A stretch of DNA of 64,000 nucleotides from positions 470,001-534,000 of the forward strand of contig NC_091935.1 of the NCBI RefSeq assembly GCF_041260155.1. The letters run 5' to 3'. The translations under genes were made by a program, and so were the position numbers. The notes below the pieces were generated by a model, which saw nothing but the letters and a program-made list of their open reading frames with translations, was not told the DNA's origin and did no database searches. Position 1 is the first letter of the stretch; every line of letters begins with the position of its first letter. Shown piece by piece: positions 21,480 to 35,152 of this stretch. The stretch is from Ptychodera flava (taxonomy: Eukaryota; Hemichordata; Enteropneusta; Ptychoderidae).

Positions 21480-24400
21480 ATGTTTAGTCTCTTTTTCATA
21501 TTATTGACTGCTATGGCAACCATTTCTGGGTTGACATTAAATGTCCGTGGCTGCCGAGATGCACTCAAGAGATATCAAGTTCTCGAATATCTCAAAAAAG
21601 AGGTTCCTACTGATTTTCAGCTTCTCCAAGAAACACATACGTTGGAAAGTGACGAAAGAACTTGGCAAGTTATTTGGAAGGGAAAAGTCCTTTTTTCTCA
21701 TAAAAGTACAAATCAAGGGGGAGTTGCGATTCTGTTCTCACCCAAACAGAAAATTGACATCCTTGACACGAAAGAATTGATGAATGGTCATCTCCTTCAC
21801 GCACACGTGCTTATCACTGATAAACCAGTGCATGTAATCAATGTTTATGCCCCCTCGAATTCTACGGAACGTTTCCAGTGTTTTAAAATACTTAAAACAC
21901 ATCTTGATTCCCTTAACAATGACCCGATTTTCTTGGGTGGAGACTTCAATTGCACTATTGATTCTGATATTGACCGTTCTGGCAGAGAGCCCGACCCTCG
22001 TACTTCACAACTTCTCAACAAAATTATTCATCGTTTTGAATTAGTTGATGCGTGGCGTAATCAAAACATTTCCCTTCATAATTTCACTTGGTCCCGCGAT
22101 AACAGTTATGCCAGGCTTGACAGAATCTATATTAAAGAGCATTCTGCAAACCGTATAAACTACTGCAATATTATTAATTCTTCTCTCTGTTTTACTGATC
22201 ACTCTGCCGTGAAAATAGTTCTTTCTCAGAAAAGCACTAATCACCATAATCCAGTGTGGCATATGAACACAGATATTTTAAATGACTATGATTATGTTGA
22301 CCTTATTTCCTTGTTCTGGGGAAATTGGCGTCAAAAGAAGTCTAATTATCATAAGATTCAACATTGGTGGGATATTGGAAAAAACAAAGTTAAGCAGCTA
22401 ACTCAGCAATATTGTTATCACAAAAATACGGAAAGAAATATTTTGAAACGCAACCTTGAAAAAGAAATTCGCCAGCTAGAAAATTCTCTCTTCCAAGACC
22501 CGTCCGTCCATGCTATTTATAAAGCTAAGAAAGATCTTCTTAAGGAAATTCTTGACTATGACACTAAAGGGGCGGCCATTCGCGCCAAACATAGACATAT
22601 CAGTACGAATGATACTCCCAATAATTTTTTTCCGTGATATCGAAATCAATAATGGGAAAAGAAAGCCTATTATCCATCTACAGAGGGACGACGGTTCACT
22701 TACTGAAGATCAAAAGGAAATAAGAAACCTTACATATGCGTTTTATCAAGATCTGTATTCCCCGGACCCGATTGATAAGAACTCTGAAAAACTCCTGCAC
22801 GATAGTTTGTCACAACTTAATGAGACAGACAAAGATGTTTTGGATAATCAAATCACATATGACGAACTCACAAATACAGTTAAAAACCTCTCTCATGGTC
22901 GCTCTCCTGGGATTGATGGCTTACCAAACGAATTTTACAAGACTTTCTGGTCAGTTATTGGTAGAGATCTTCATGAAGTTTTCCTCACATCCATTAGCGA
23001 TGGGGAACTGCCATTGTCTTGCAGACGAGCAGTCATAAGTCTTTTACCGAAATCCGGGGACAATTCAAAACTTAAAAACTGGCGGCCAGTTAGTCTTCTT
23101 TGCAGTGACTATAAAATTCTCACCAAGACCCTCTCCCTCCCGCTTCGTAATGTTCTCAGCACCATTTTTCATAATGATCAAAGCTGCAGTGTCCCTGGTC
23201 GACAAATTCACGATAATATTGCTATGCTCAGAGACTGCCTTCAATTTGCTAATGCTGAAAATATTCCCCTTGCAATAATTACACTTGATCAAGAAAAGGC
23301 TTTTGACAGAGTGCATCATAATTACCTTTTACACACTTTAGAGGCTTTTGGCTTCGGCCAAAATTTCATCAACTACATCAAACTTTTATACACCAATGCA
23401 CAGAGTTTAGTCCGGGTCAATAACAACCTTACTGCCCCTATTTCTTTTAACCGTGGAATCCGCCAGGGCTGTTCGCTTTCCGCACAACTTTACATTATCG
23501 CCATAGAACCCTTGCTCAATAAAATCCGGACTAAAAGTGGTATCAAAGGCCTTACCATACCAGTGTCTCATACAACTTGTACTCTCTCCGCGTATGCAGA
23601 TGATGTTGATTTTATAATAACTCGTAACGATGATTTTAGTAAACTTCACCACTGGCTTAATACTTACAATAAAGCGTCAAACTCTAAGACAAATATTGGT
23701 AAGACGGAGGGTCTTTGGGTTGGAAGTTGGAGGGGAAGGAAGGATAGCCCTCTCAACATCACCTGGAATAGCAACGGTCTTAAATGCCTCGGGGTGTATC
23801 TTGGTAACGACCAGCAGTTTGAAAGCAGAAATTGGACTGAGCTGGTTGATAAACTTTCAAATGATATTGACTACTGGAATCAACACGCTCCAAACATATC
23901 GTATCGTGGGAGAGTTTTGATTATCAATAACTTACTAGCAAGCAAATTTGTGTACCGTTGTTCCTCACTTTGCCCTCCTGCTGGCACGGTGGCCTACGTT
24001 CAGTCTCGCCTCCTTGATTTCTTTTGGCAAGGAAAACATTGGATCCCTGCAGAAAAATTATACCTTCCTATCATTGAAGGAGGACAAGGTCTTGTTCATT
24101 TACCGTCTCGTATCAAGTCTTTTCGTCTCCAGTTTGTTCAAAGATATCTCTACTCCGACTATGACCATCCTATTTTCCGTTTTGTTGATCATTATTTCAG
24201 TCAAGTTCAAAGCCTCTGTTACTCTAAAAATCTTCTTGCAGTTGACATTGATTCCCCTTTCATTTGCATTCCCAACTTTCATAATGACTTGCTGACATGC
24301 TGGTATTCACTATCAAAAATCCGTAAAACAAATTTTAAAAACATTGACGAGGTCCTTCAAGAGCCCCTGTTTTACAATAAGGAAATCCTTCACTCAGACA

Positions 24401-25385
24401 CGAGAGAGACGTTAAAAATAGATTATTTTATCAAGTCTGGCATCACAAATATTGGCAACTTAATTGATCACCAGCAAAAAACATGGTTGACTGATACAGA
24501 CATTTATTCTAAGATTGATATCCATTCTCGTCGCATCGCTAAACTCATTTACAATGACATTTTGAAGGCAATTCCACCACAATGTAAAAATACGATCATC
24601 TCCTATCTCAGGGGAGAAAATTCGATAACTGGACGCCAATACATTACTGTTATGAACTTCACCATTCTAATGAAATCAACTACCCGCTTTACAAAATCCA
24701 GAAAGGTGCCATTTACAAATATCTTATCAAGGTTCTCCAAACAGAACGTCTTCCTAATGCATCCGATACGTGTTGGCGGAACATTTTACAACTCCCTGAC
24801 TCTGTGAATCCAAATTTCAAGGCTTGTTATTCTCCTCCACTTTCATCAAAAGAAGGAGACTATTTGTGGAGATTAATCCATGGTGCATACGCAACAGGCA
24901 TGCTGCTTTTCAAAATGAGCTACTGTCCGACTCCAAATTGTGTTTTCTGTGGCGAGAGCGACACCTTGCTACACACTTTCTTTCAATGTAACTATAATAA
25001 TGATCTCTTCAACAATCTTACATGTTTATCAAAGCAGTTTTAAGTGAGGAGAATATGACTATCCCACGCCACTGGCTTGTTTAAATCCCCCACATAAATC
25101 CGGTAAATTTCTCTCGAAACAAGCAAACCGTCTCTTCGTTTACATCAATGCTGTCGCGAAAACGTCCATATACATAAGCCGTAGAAACAAAAGAAACGAA
25201 AATGATCTGCCCACTGAACCTCTGGAAATCTTCAAAACTCGCGTTAAATCTCGTCTTCAAATTGAATTTTCTTATTTTAAACTTAGTCATCACTTGAAAT
25301 TTTCAAAAATACCTGGACAATCAATAATGCCCTTTGTTCAGTGAATGCAGATGGTACTCTTAACGTTTCGCATTTACTTAATTAG
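21480..25385 (+). pseudogene. LINE B ORF2: APE endonuclease - reverse transcriptase - C-terminal Cys cluster
   Basis: Endonuclease motifs are present in order: LNVRGCRD, QLLQETHTLES, LGGDFNCTIDSD (near 21,937), ARLDRIYIKEH and TDHSAVKIVLS (near 22,195). RT blocks follow: GRSPGIDGLPNEFY, LLPKSGDNSKLKNWRPVSLL, ITLDQEKAFDRVHHNYL, NRGIRQGCSLSAQLYI and SAYADDVDFI (near 23,590). The C-terminal CVFCGESDTLLHTFFQC lies near 24,937-24,990. An alternative in-frame start is ATG at 21,513. Frameshifts near 22,628 (T-run), 24,635, 25,040 and 25,300 break the ~1,300-codon frame. The protein would cut the target and reverse-transcribe the element RNA. Confidence 0.9.
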
Positions 25386-25824
25386 TGGTTTTTCCAGCGA
25401 TTTATTGTTCCGTTGTTCACATACTGACAGTTCTGTATTTCCCGGTCGTTGTCGTCTTCGAACCCTGGGCACCGTACTCCTCACGGGATCTTCGGATCGG
25501 TCGAAGTTCGATGGAGGGACATACCTACACTTAACGTTTCTAGCCTATTTTTCATTTACAGATCGTGCCCTTTGTCAGTCAGTCTGACCATTCAAGAAAC
25601 TTCAACATGGGATGGTTTCGATGGATACACGATGTCCCTTGTCCAGTTTTCTACCGCGCATACAGCTTCTGGATTCATCGATATTTCACCGTTAATTTTG
25701 TAGAAGTCCTGGCTTTTCTGTTTTGATTTTCATTGATTTTAAAAGTTTGATGCATCTATGTATATATTTTGATGCAATTTTGTAAATAGCCAATTTTCAC
25801 ATTGAATAAACGATTTGTTTGAAA

Positions 25825-26300
<476 letters not shown>

Positions 26301-26600
26301 ATTTCGAAAAATTCCGATTCGAAGAATCAGCTCTTGCATAAAATAACTTCATTGACGCTTAATATCATCAGTGATATCGCCATTGCGATTAAATATAACG
26401 CCAAGGTAGGAATGTTTTTCTCTAAAAACAGGCTCGTGCGATTTAGTAATACACATGTTTCAATTATTCTACAAAAGTGGCGAACAATATTTGTTTGCAC
26501 AAGCGAGTCACTGAGCCCATCAACATACACTGTAAAGAGACCTGAGGACAATATTCGGCCTTGTGGTACACCATTATGATTAGAAAACAACTCGTATAAC
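26301..26600 (-). pseudogene. Non-LTR reverse transcriptase scrap
   Basis: SNHNGVPQGRILSSGLFTVY followed by VDGLSD is the 'NGV.QG..LS..LF..Y.D.L' RT block. It is the same kind of motif as in LINE C (NNGVRQGGILSPVFFNVYMD), with changes expected of a decayed copy. No YADD motif can be found downstream. Confidence 0.5.
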
Positions 26601-28785
26601 AGTCTGAAAGGAGCCTATGAAATTTGCATAAAAGTTCGTGTTAGAGAGCCTCGTTTTCGTTACGCTGACCGCCACTGCAGTGAGGGATAAAATACGGCGA
26701 AAGGGTGGTCTTTAAATATCGACGTGCAGCAAAACGTACAATAGCTAGAACTATAATTTTTGCTTTCAGTTGTAGCATACATACTAATGATCTGTTTTCC
26801 TTGGGTAAACTCACAAAAGTTGAGAAGATTTTATTTAAATCGCTACAAAGTGGGTGGCGAGGTCGACCCGCCAAATGCGGAAGTAAACTTCACCTTTTTC
26901 GTAAAAACAGCTCGATAATGACCTTAGAGGTCTTAAGCCAAGCCGAAAATTTCAGAAAATATTCATTTAACTATTATCAACATTTGGTGAAATTTTCATG
27001 ACCGTGCGACCATGGACATGTATTTGCGGCAGTGTTGAATGTTGGCATGCAGTTACCATATCGCTGTATACGTAGATCTCTCGAGAGGGTCTATGAGTAT
27101 ACGAACACCCGTTACGCTACGTACACTCCACGCTGTTTACCGCGACCAAACCACTTGTAGTTCACACGGCGCGGGTGTTACACGATTAATCTTTCATTTT
27201 TTTCAAAGTTTACTCCTATAATCTCGGGTCACTGATGTTATATATAAATAAAGTATTTAATTAATGTCACATTATGACCATCAATACTTAAAAAATTTTT
27301 TTGCTAGTTACATGAGTTATAAAATGTGCCAGTCTAGTTCGAGCACGCACGGTAATGCTAGCAGGGATGGCCGCAACGCGCAGCTGCAGCTGTTTACCGG
27401 CTATCATTCTAGCCGCATCTATATTCACGTACTCGTGTGCGGGATACAGAGTAGCCGTATTTATCCACGGAGATTTTTTGCAGTCGATGTTATTTCCTAC
27501 AGTTTTTGTATGCTTGCTAGCTACTAGAATGCGAAAATAGGGAAAAATCACTCATAAACGAAACAGCACTGCTAAATAAATGTCAGTACTACGGGTGTCT
27601 ACTACTAGTAAGTGTACGGCCGCATACACGTAGCCCTTCTTTCACCGTAGTGTTTTGTTTTCCATTTACCGAGAAGCCAGACCGGCATATTGTGTCAGCC
27701 AGTGAGGTAACACAAGCTTGCACTCTGGCTTCCTCGACACAATCATTGAAAACATAAATAGAACCGAAAAAATCTGCTAAGTTAACCGGTGAGGACCGAG
27801 AAAGAGCTGAAAGAGTTTACGTGTACACTCACGCTGCGCTGTAGGTCGCCATGTTAGATTTAACACATGAACGTCGCTGCATAGTCAACTTCAACGAGAC
27901 TTATTTCAAAAACGGAGGCTTAAGCCACTGAGATTTTTTCAGATCGTATGGACCTACTCAAGATACGTCCCCTCCCGACTTCTTATGGAAATTTGACTTT
28001 GGATATGCTTTTGCGGCAGTGTTTAGTGAACGGCATTTTCGGTCGCTCGAAAACCATGAAAATAAGGCTAACGCAAAAACGAATCGATAAAACCCCATAA
28101 AAAATCATCGGCGAACACTAACTAAGAGTACAATTCAGCCGCTAACTGGAAACAGGACGGATGCTAAACGAAGGCTGAGATATCTGCGGATAAAATTCTG
28201 GCGAAAAATGCCATAACCGTCACTCACTGGCTAGAGGGCGCTGTTCGAATTTGAACTAAATCCCTAATTATGCATGCAAATGAAGTACCCTCCTTTCAGA
28301 CTGAAAACTGAGCCCAACGTAATGCTAAATTCTTGATGACTATACCATATAACAATAATCCTTCCTTAGGCGTCAGGACAGCACGAGACAATAATTGACA
28401 AGTTCACGTGACCGAATCCGTATGTCTGATTGGTAAAGATGGCATTGGTGTATCAAAATTTCAACTTGATCGGATTTATGAATGAAAGTACCTAGTAATA
28501 TTTGCATATCTCCAGGGTGATGGGCCGTTTTACTCATTAAATGAAAGTAATCCCGGGAATTAAACCCAGATTGCGACAATACTTTTACAAACCTCGACAA
28601 TAATTTGATAGATTCACATCAAACGGAAAGTAAGAAGACTATTAATTTGATAAATATATAATCCCATAGAATTTTTCTATGTTTGATGTCATCGTACACT
28701 CTTGTATTTCTTGTAGCCGCACAACTTTCTTGCCTTCCGCTCGCAGTTGTTCGGCCCCGCGAAAACACCCGTATACGATGACGTC
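26601..28785. other. No recognisable gene
   Basis: Intronic sequence with no supported exon. An imperfect inverted pair around 'agaagccaga...tctggcttcc' (27,672-27,731) may be a small decayed hairpin element. Confidence 0.4.
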
Positions 28786-28788
28786 AAA

Positions 28789-28792
28789 CACA

Positions 28793-28839
<47 letters not shown>
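28789..28839. repeat. (CA)n microsatellite
   Basis: About 24 CA units with one 'cacc' interruption at the start. Confidence 0.97.
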
Positions 28840-28841
<2 letters not shown>

Positions 28842-29046
28842 CAGCGCTTGTCATTTGAGTTTGAAGTTTCAGTGTTTGGCACACACGGATTTCTTTACTG
28901 TGAAGTACAAGTTGTTTTATTCTGAAACACAACATCAAAGGATATGAAGATTGCCGCACGTTCTCTTATCATGCTGTTGCAGAGCTTTTACCTCTGAAAA
29001 GAGTGACACGGTATTTTTCTGATTCAGACGTATGATTGGCTCAAAA

Positions 29047-29122
29047 CTTCGCAGTGTCGGTCAACCCATGGAGGTAGCTCATCGGATGAGCTACCTCAAG
29101 CCTCAGTGGCCAACCACACTGC
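29047..29122. repeat. Short palindrome
   Basis: An inner perfect hairpin GAGGTAGCTCATC/GATGAGCTACCTC is enclosed by looser outer arms (gcagtgtc...cacactgc). It does not have the CGAG apex of the other palindromes. It lies just 3' of LINE C. Confidence 0.7.
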
Positions 29123-29199
29123 AAGGCTCGACCATTTTACTAATAATAAGTTTAATTCAGGATAAGAGCACAATAAGTATTAAAAACTTGTTGCATCCA

Positions 29200-30209
29200 C
29201 AGTAAAGAATAAAACAATAAAGAGGAACATAACACAGAAAATAAACTTGCCACAACAGCTAAAAGAGTCAAAAGTTACTAGGTTAAAAAGTACATCGACT
29301 TTCTATATATCGCGTTGAAGCTAGAGTAGACAAATGTATCCAATCTTCGCATTGTGGCTTACACGATATTGTCACTATTTTGCAATCGGTCTGAGAATTT
29401 AAACAAAAACTTGCGTCTAAGAGTTTAGAATGATGGAATACAATTTTCAACAAACATAGTACTTGCACTACAGTCATGAGGCAAACGCATGAGAATACGA
29501 AACGCATTGTTGTAAGACACTCTGAGGTTGTTCATACACTGACGACTGGAATTCCACCATAATTGTGAACAATACATGTTGTTACAGTATGTACGGAAAA
29601 GAGTCACCTTAACAGCATTATTACGACTATGAAATTTACGTAGCAGTGAATTCGCATAACCATAAAATTTACGTGTTTGTCTCTTAATGTCATAGGCATC
29701 ACACAAATTATCAGTGAATACATATCCCAGGTAAGTATGTTTTGAAACGGCATTCAGTTTTCTTGGCTCTCAAATAGACAGGTGGAACCATGTCAACAGA
29801 AAGCCAAAATGAACGAGGAATAAAGTACATGCATTCTGACTTTTTCGGGTGATATACAATGTCATGTTCCACTCCATGATTTTCACAAACTGAAACCAGA
29901 GTACGCAAACCTGTAATCGATGGACTCATTAAAGCAGTGTCATCTGCATACATAAGTTGGTTTATCATCAAACCCCCTACATTGCAACCTTTGTTACAAC
30001 TACGTAAGCGAATGCTAAGTCATCCATGTAGGCTAAACATTGAAAAACACAGGTGACAGGATACCTCCTTGGCGAACACCATTATTCACTGAGAAGAAAG
30101 TGGAGAACACATTGCTCCACTTAACACAGAATCGTTGTGTGCGATACCAAAAATAATGAGACGAACAAAATATCAAGGCATCTTCTGTCTATGAGCTTTT
30201 TAAATAGAG
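29200..30209 (-). pseudogene. LINE C, 3' part: RT and C-terminal domain
   Basis: On the minus strand: WYRTQRFCVKWSN, NNGVRQGGILSPVFFNVYMD, then QLMYADDTALMSPS (about 29,925-29,965) with YADD. A C-terminal stretch NAFRILMRLPHDCSASTMFV (near 29,460-29,505) follows, ending near 29,283. The frame is broken by several indels. The 5' half of the same element lies beyond Merlin copy 2, at 39,992-41,707. The split codon pair joins exactly at the Merlin target duplication. The RT motif style is that of the CR1/Jockey group, but I do not assign a clade. Confidence 0.85.
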
Positions 30210-30739
30210 GGCATCATTTTACAAGTGGTATAGCCACAAACTGATGACGTCAAAATCGCCGTACACAAAACACAGACGCCCCGTAATTGCGGCACTGACT
30301 AACTAATAAGGTTAAAATAATATACATTTGCACTTTCTTCAAATCACTGTCACAATCTCCGACTGCTTAGTTTTTGTATCGGGTGAAGTACAGTGGCGCC
30401 AGGAATTGGGGTTAGCTGACCGTATTGTTGGAACGGAGCGAGCGAACACACAAAATCAAGCAAACGAAGATCATCACAGACTTTTTAGGGTTAGGGTTAG
30501 TTAGTTCATGTGATCGCGGCAATAATTCCGTCTCATTCCGGGTACAATATGTCCCCTCTCACGTTTTATTCATCAAATTTGTTGTCATGTACAAACTGAC
30601 CCCGACGGCAATGGCCATATTGACCCCTTTTCAATATAGCCGTTGCCAAAGACGGCACACAGTTACATAACAGAATTCAGAGTTCATTCAAATGCAAATA
30701 ATAATCAATATGACGGCCAAAAAATCTTTGTATGTTTTC

Positions 30740-31400
30740 ATTTGCATTACTTCTTCTACAGACCGAAAATCACACCTGTACATTAGTTCAAACTCTGTTA
30801 TTGATTGGTTTAATTTTTTGTCAACAATTTGTTTCCTTTATCTTCGCGATATGCCTTCAAATAGATTTTTAGCCAGGCTGTATTATGGAATTTATGAATA
30901 CACGGATGTAAACAAAAAAAAAATCATATTGAATTAAAGTTCCGGAAGTCCAAATACAGCTTGAGTCGACACAGTGACAGACATTTGGTGATTGGAGTCA
31001 TTGGTCGCGATATTTGTGCTTCCTTTTTAATTTCTGTTGACCGGCGTACGTAATGCCAATGCTTTATCGATTTGTTACTACAGGTTCCAATATTATTCCA
31101 ATGAATAGTAGGGGGCTTACTCTTCGTTATCAAAGTCTCCTCAGTTCTCTCATTTCACCGCTAATCATTGTCTTCATTTTGTGGATCCTCAAACCTTCGC
31201 CCACACCAACACATTTGAAGGCATGTGGATGCATGCCATGCGAAATTGGATTTGCTTCACACCTTCAGACTTATTTCCGACTTATCTTTATGAGTTCATG
31301 TGGCGGAGGCGTTTCGGCGATAAAGCTAAGGCGTGCTTGTTCAACATATTTCAATTCTCTGTCCTTCAAGTTTACAGTCCCCTTCATCGTTTACTACCCT
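30740..31400 (+). pseudogene. Merlin transposase remnant
   Basis: Recognisable pieces parallel copy 1: SVIDWFNFL...ICFLYLRD (about 30,795-30,855), FLISVDRR (31,025) and the E-containing block DPQTFAHTNTFEGMWMHAMR (near 31,184-31,240), then YLYEFMWRRRFGDKA. The first catalytic Asp region is destroyed, the zinc-binding N-terminus is deleted, and frames change repeatedly. Confidence 0.85.
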
Positions 31401-32159
31401 TTTCAGAATTAGAGCGCGAAGCCACTGCAGTGAACTGCAATAAAACTGCTCACACTAATTAGTTTCAGCTGTAGCCAGCTGGCAAAGTCGACAACATTGT
31501 ACGTCCCATGCAGACAGTTTGTCTGGGAAAGTTGAAATAAAAAAAGATTTGTACATGGACCAGTGCATGGTAATGTTACAATAGACGTATATCATTTAGG
31601 ACATAAATTTGTGTCCTAAACCCCAGCGTCGCTCACGTTGATTGGTAGGTCTTATGTCCCTATGTCCCATTTGCGTTCATTCATTGGCTGCCTTTATGTC
31701 CTCAAGTCTCATTAATATTTACTGTTCCGAATCCAGTTCATTCATTGGCCGCCTTATGTCCTTGTCCCTGCCTCACTTTCGAGTGTTACTTGTCTCGTTC
31801 TGCCATGTGCTCATTACTGTGGCGCATCTGCGAGCCTAGCCAATCATTACAAGACAGCTGGAGCGTAGGCGCAACGTTTGTGAAGACAAATTTGTCTTTG
31901 CACCTGCGCTGTCAGGAAGCTCCGGCATCAAAGTTGTCTGCATTCCAGGTCCCCTTACACGTGGACATGTGACACGTGGAAATATTGGTCTTATTAGCTG
32001 TAAATATTTCTGTCAGTAAAAATATGCTGCTTCTTACCAAAAGAAAAATATACAACTTTGGAGTTACACTCTTCAGCTACAGGTTCATTTGTACAACAAA
32101 ATGCTTGCCATCGGATTGTGAGCTGTCCCATTTAGCTTTTTAGGCTCCGTTGTCAGCGA

Positions 32160-33270
32160 CGCGGAGCTTTTCAAATAGGTTGATTTTCCGTCGTCGTCCG
32201 TCGTCCGTCGTCGTCGTCCGTCGTCGTCCGTCGTCGTCCGTCGTCGTCCGTCAACAATTGCCTTCTCCTCTGAAACCGCAAGTCCAATTGCTTTGAAATT
32301 TTATATGCAGTTCACTTGGGGTGACCTTACTTAAGTTTGTTCAAATCGTGGTGAAATTTGCATATTTGTATTTTTGGGGCATTTTTTGGTGTTTTTGGTA
32401 AAAAAATCTTCTTCTCTGAAACCGCTTGTCCGATTGCTTTGAAATTTGATATGCAGTTTACTTAGGGTGACTTCAGTCAGATTTCTTCAAATCGTGGTGA
32501 AATTGCATATTTGTATTTTTAAGGCAATTTTGTCATTTTTGGTAAAAAATCTTTAAAATCTTCTTCTTCAAAGTACCAGTCAGATAGCTTTGATATTTGG
32601 TACATATGTCTCTAGGGATGATCTATTTCAGATTTGTTCAAATTGTGCAGAAATATGCAAATTTGCATTTTTAGGGCAATTTTTGCCATTTTTGGTCAAA
32701 AAATGTGTATTTCCAAAGTTCTCATCTGATAGCTTTGAAACTTGGTATACAGGTTCCGACAGATGAACAAAATTATATTTATTGAAATTATGCTGAAATC
32801 TGCAATTTTGTATTTTTGGGGCAATTTTTGCCACTTTTGGTCAAAAAATGTGTATTTCCAAAACTACTCATCTGATAGCTTTGCAATTTGGTATACAGGT
32901 TCCTACAGATCACCTTAATGATATTTATTGAAATTATGCTGAAATCTGCAAGTTTGAATTTTTGGGTCAATTTTTTCCATTTTTGGTTAAAAAATGTGTT
33001 TCTCAAAAAGTACTGGTCCAACAGCTTTGAAATTTGGTATACAGGTTTCTATAGATGAACTAAATTTGATCTTTTGAAATTATGATGAAATCTGCAATTT
33101 TTATTTTGGGGGAAATTGTTGCCATTTTTGGTCAGAAAATTTTATTCTCAAAAAACGACTCATCAGATATTAGCTTTGGTTGACATGTTCTTAGGGATGA
33201 TCCGATGTGATATATGCAAAGTATGATGAAATCTTCAATTGTGTATTTTTGCAGCTATTTTAGCCACTTT
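32160..33270. repeat. Degenerate tandem repeat, ~130-150-bp unit
   Basis: Starts with a GTCGTCCGTC-rich stretch (32,190-32,252), then about seven diverged units. Each carries 'ttgctttgaaatttg.tatgcag' or 'atagctttgaaa.ttggtatacagg', then 'gaaat.tgcaa.tttg.atttttggggcaattttt', then 'ttttggt.aaaaa'. No coding function. It may itself be an insertion within the Harbinger element. Confidence 0.75.
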
Positions 33271-35149
33271 TTTCTGGCCATTGCATTGAGCTATCAAAGA
33301 TTTCCACCTTCTTCATCAACATGTGTCAAAAATAGTTATTCTCTACATAAACACAGCGGAGCTATATCGGCCGCTAGGTCGCTTGTTCAGTATTGTTCTC
33401 CGTTTTGACTCCAGTTTCTGGTGTTAATCCCCGGGCTATGATGAAATAAATACCAAGTGCATACCTTGTCGATGCATTCTAAATGGATATAATTAGGCAT
33501 TATTGTTGAATGCTGTATTCAAGTCCGGATTAGAATTCATTTATCAACAAAGGACTGCATCATTGATTCCAGATGATCCATGTACATGTATAATGTAGCA
33601 TCTTTAATTAGACTACCTCATTAATTTGTTCGGACATTCACGTCTGCTGATGATTATTTTCGCAATCGTCTACAGATCCAATGTTGGTGTACATATATCA
33701 TCGAAATGAGCAAGGTAAATCTGCTTGTGATCCAACATTTGTACATTCATATTGGAATTCCGCCATCAAGTCTTGAATACTTTTAAAATTTTATTTAGTC
33801 AAGCGTTTGCGATAAATTTGGTCGATTAGTATCTCTGGCGAGTGTGCGTATATTGAAATTTACTGCCATTGTGAACTCCAACAAAGAACAAGCACCTGGA
33901 GGTGATGTGAAGAAATCAACGTTGTTTCTGATTCACTAATTACAGTATTAACCCACTCTTGAAAAAGGTGCGCAGGTGCTCCACGATTTTGTGAACAAAC
34001 TTGTACGTCACTTCAAGCGTCAATGTATGGACTAAATGATTTGCAAGGGTGACATTAATTATTTGATAAAACTATTTGTAATCATATATCAGTCGATACT
34101 TTTAAGTTACCTGCTTTTTATTTCAAACGATCGCATCGAATAAAAAGAACACGATACAACACCGAAAACGCGACTAATTGCTCTTGGTTTGAATCCCTCG
34201 CAAAATATATATTTTCTGAAAGCCCCAACAAAGGAGAACCCGATCAGCAAAGTACACATAATTCTTTGCACAGTAGTCACGTGACATGCATTTAAATGAA
34301 CCTTCGAAAAGTCGGTTTTTACCCTGTTTCACGATAACGGGAGAAGATTGCCAAATAAAATTATTGCACAGGCAAGTTTTTGTAACATCCTAAAAAATGT
34401 GTCTGAAACTTTTCTTTTCTTTTTGTTCTATACGCTCTTGAAGGATTTAGGGGGGTCTTCAATTAGGGGAGAAAACAAACATCATGCCATAAGAAATGAA
34501 CGGATGCCCGGAGGGCATCCAGACTATATTTTTTAGGCATTTACATAATATTATTTATGATAATAATACGTGACACGATGATCACTTCAGTTACTGTTAA
34601 GTTTACTTGTAAAATACATATAAAAACCGTAAACATCTGTTTTGTGTTTACTTTATCCTTGAATATATATTAAAATTCCAGGTCATACAACTAAAATTTA
34701 TGATTAAATGAAAATTGAAGTGTGAAATGCATAGAATTAAAGAAGCCATTTGAATAAAAAGCTATCTCCTTCACAGAAAGGAAATAAACTCTCTGATGAT
34801 CTGAAGTCAAGCAAATTTCCAGACAATCATACTGAAACACATATTCTCAAAACTGTCTCGGCATTTTTAAACTTTTCTTCGATAATGATTATTTAAACAA
34901 TCAAGTTTTTTGAAAAACAAAACAGTCTTTAAAAAAATATTAGACACGGTTTTGTCAATAAAAAAATCATTGTTCTGTTAAAATGCCCATCAGTTGTATG
35001 GGCTGAGAGTTTTCTCTTGTCATTTTCACTACGAATTAGCTTTCATCAGTACACAAAAAACCCAAATGGCTGATAGTTCAAAATCTCCCAACATGTTTTT
35101 ATGGGTGAACCTCACGGGCTACCAATTGCCTACAGTCTATCCAAATGGT
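33271..35149. other. No recognisable gene
   Basis: Interior of the Harbinger-like element between the tandem repeat and the second gene. No domain recognised. Confidence 0.4.
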
Positions 35150-35152
35150 CGT

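Larger units (their letters stand above)
16598..25824 (+). mobile_element. LINE B: near full-length Tx1/L1-like retrotransposon
   Basis: It begins immediately after an (ACT)n array and ends ...cgatttgtttgaaa immediately before another. It carries a ~200-bp 5' UTR, ORF1 (from 16,802) and ORF2 (21,480-25,385) in the classic L1-group order. ORF1 is interrupted by a Merlin DNA transposon (16,959-20,041). Several single-base frameshifts, mostly in homopolymer runs, show the copy is inactive. Bounded by the same triplet repeat as LINE A, it looks like a microsatellite-targeting LINE; Tx1-clade members with microsatellite targets are known. Confidence 0.88.

Noticed and set aside
29047..29122. Member of the CGAG palindrome class
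   Set aside because: A hairpin, but its apex is CATCGGATG with no CGAG pair; kept as an ordinary palindrome. The same applies to 42,271-42,351 and 53,623-53,725.
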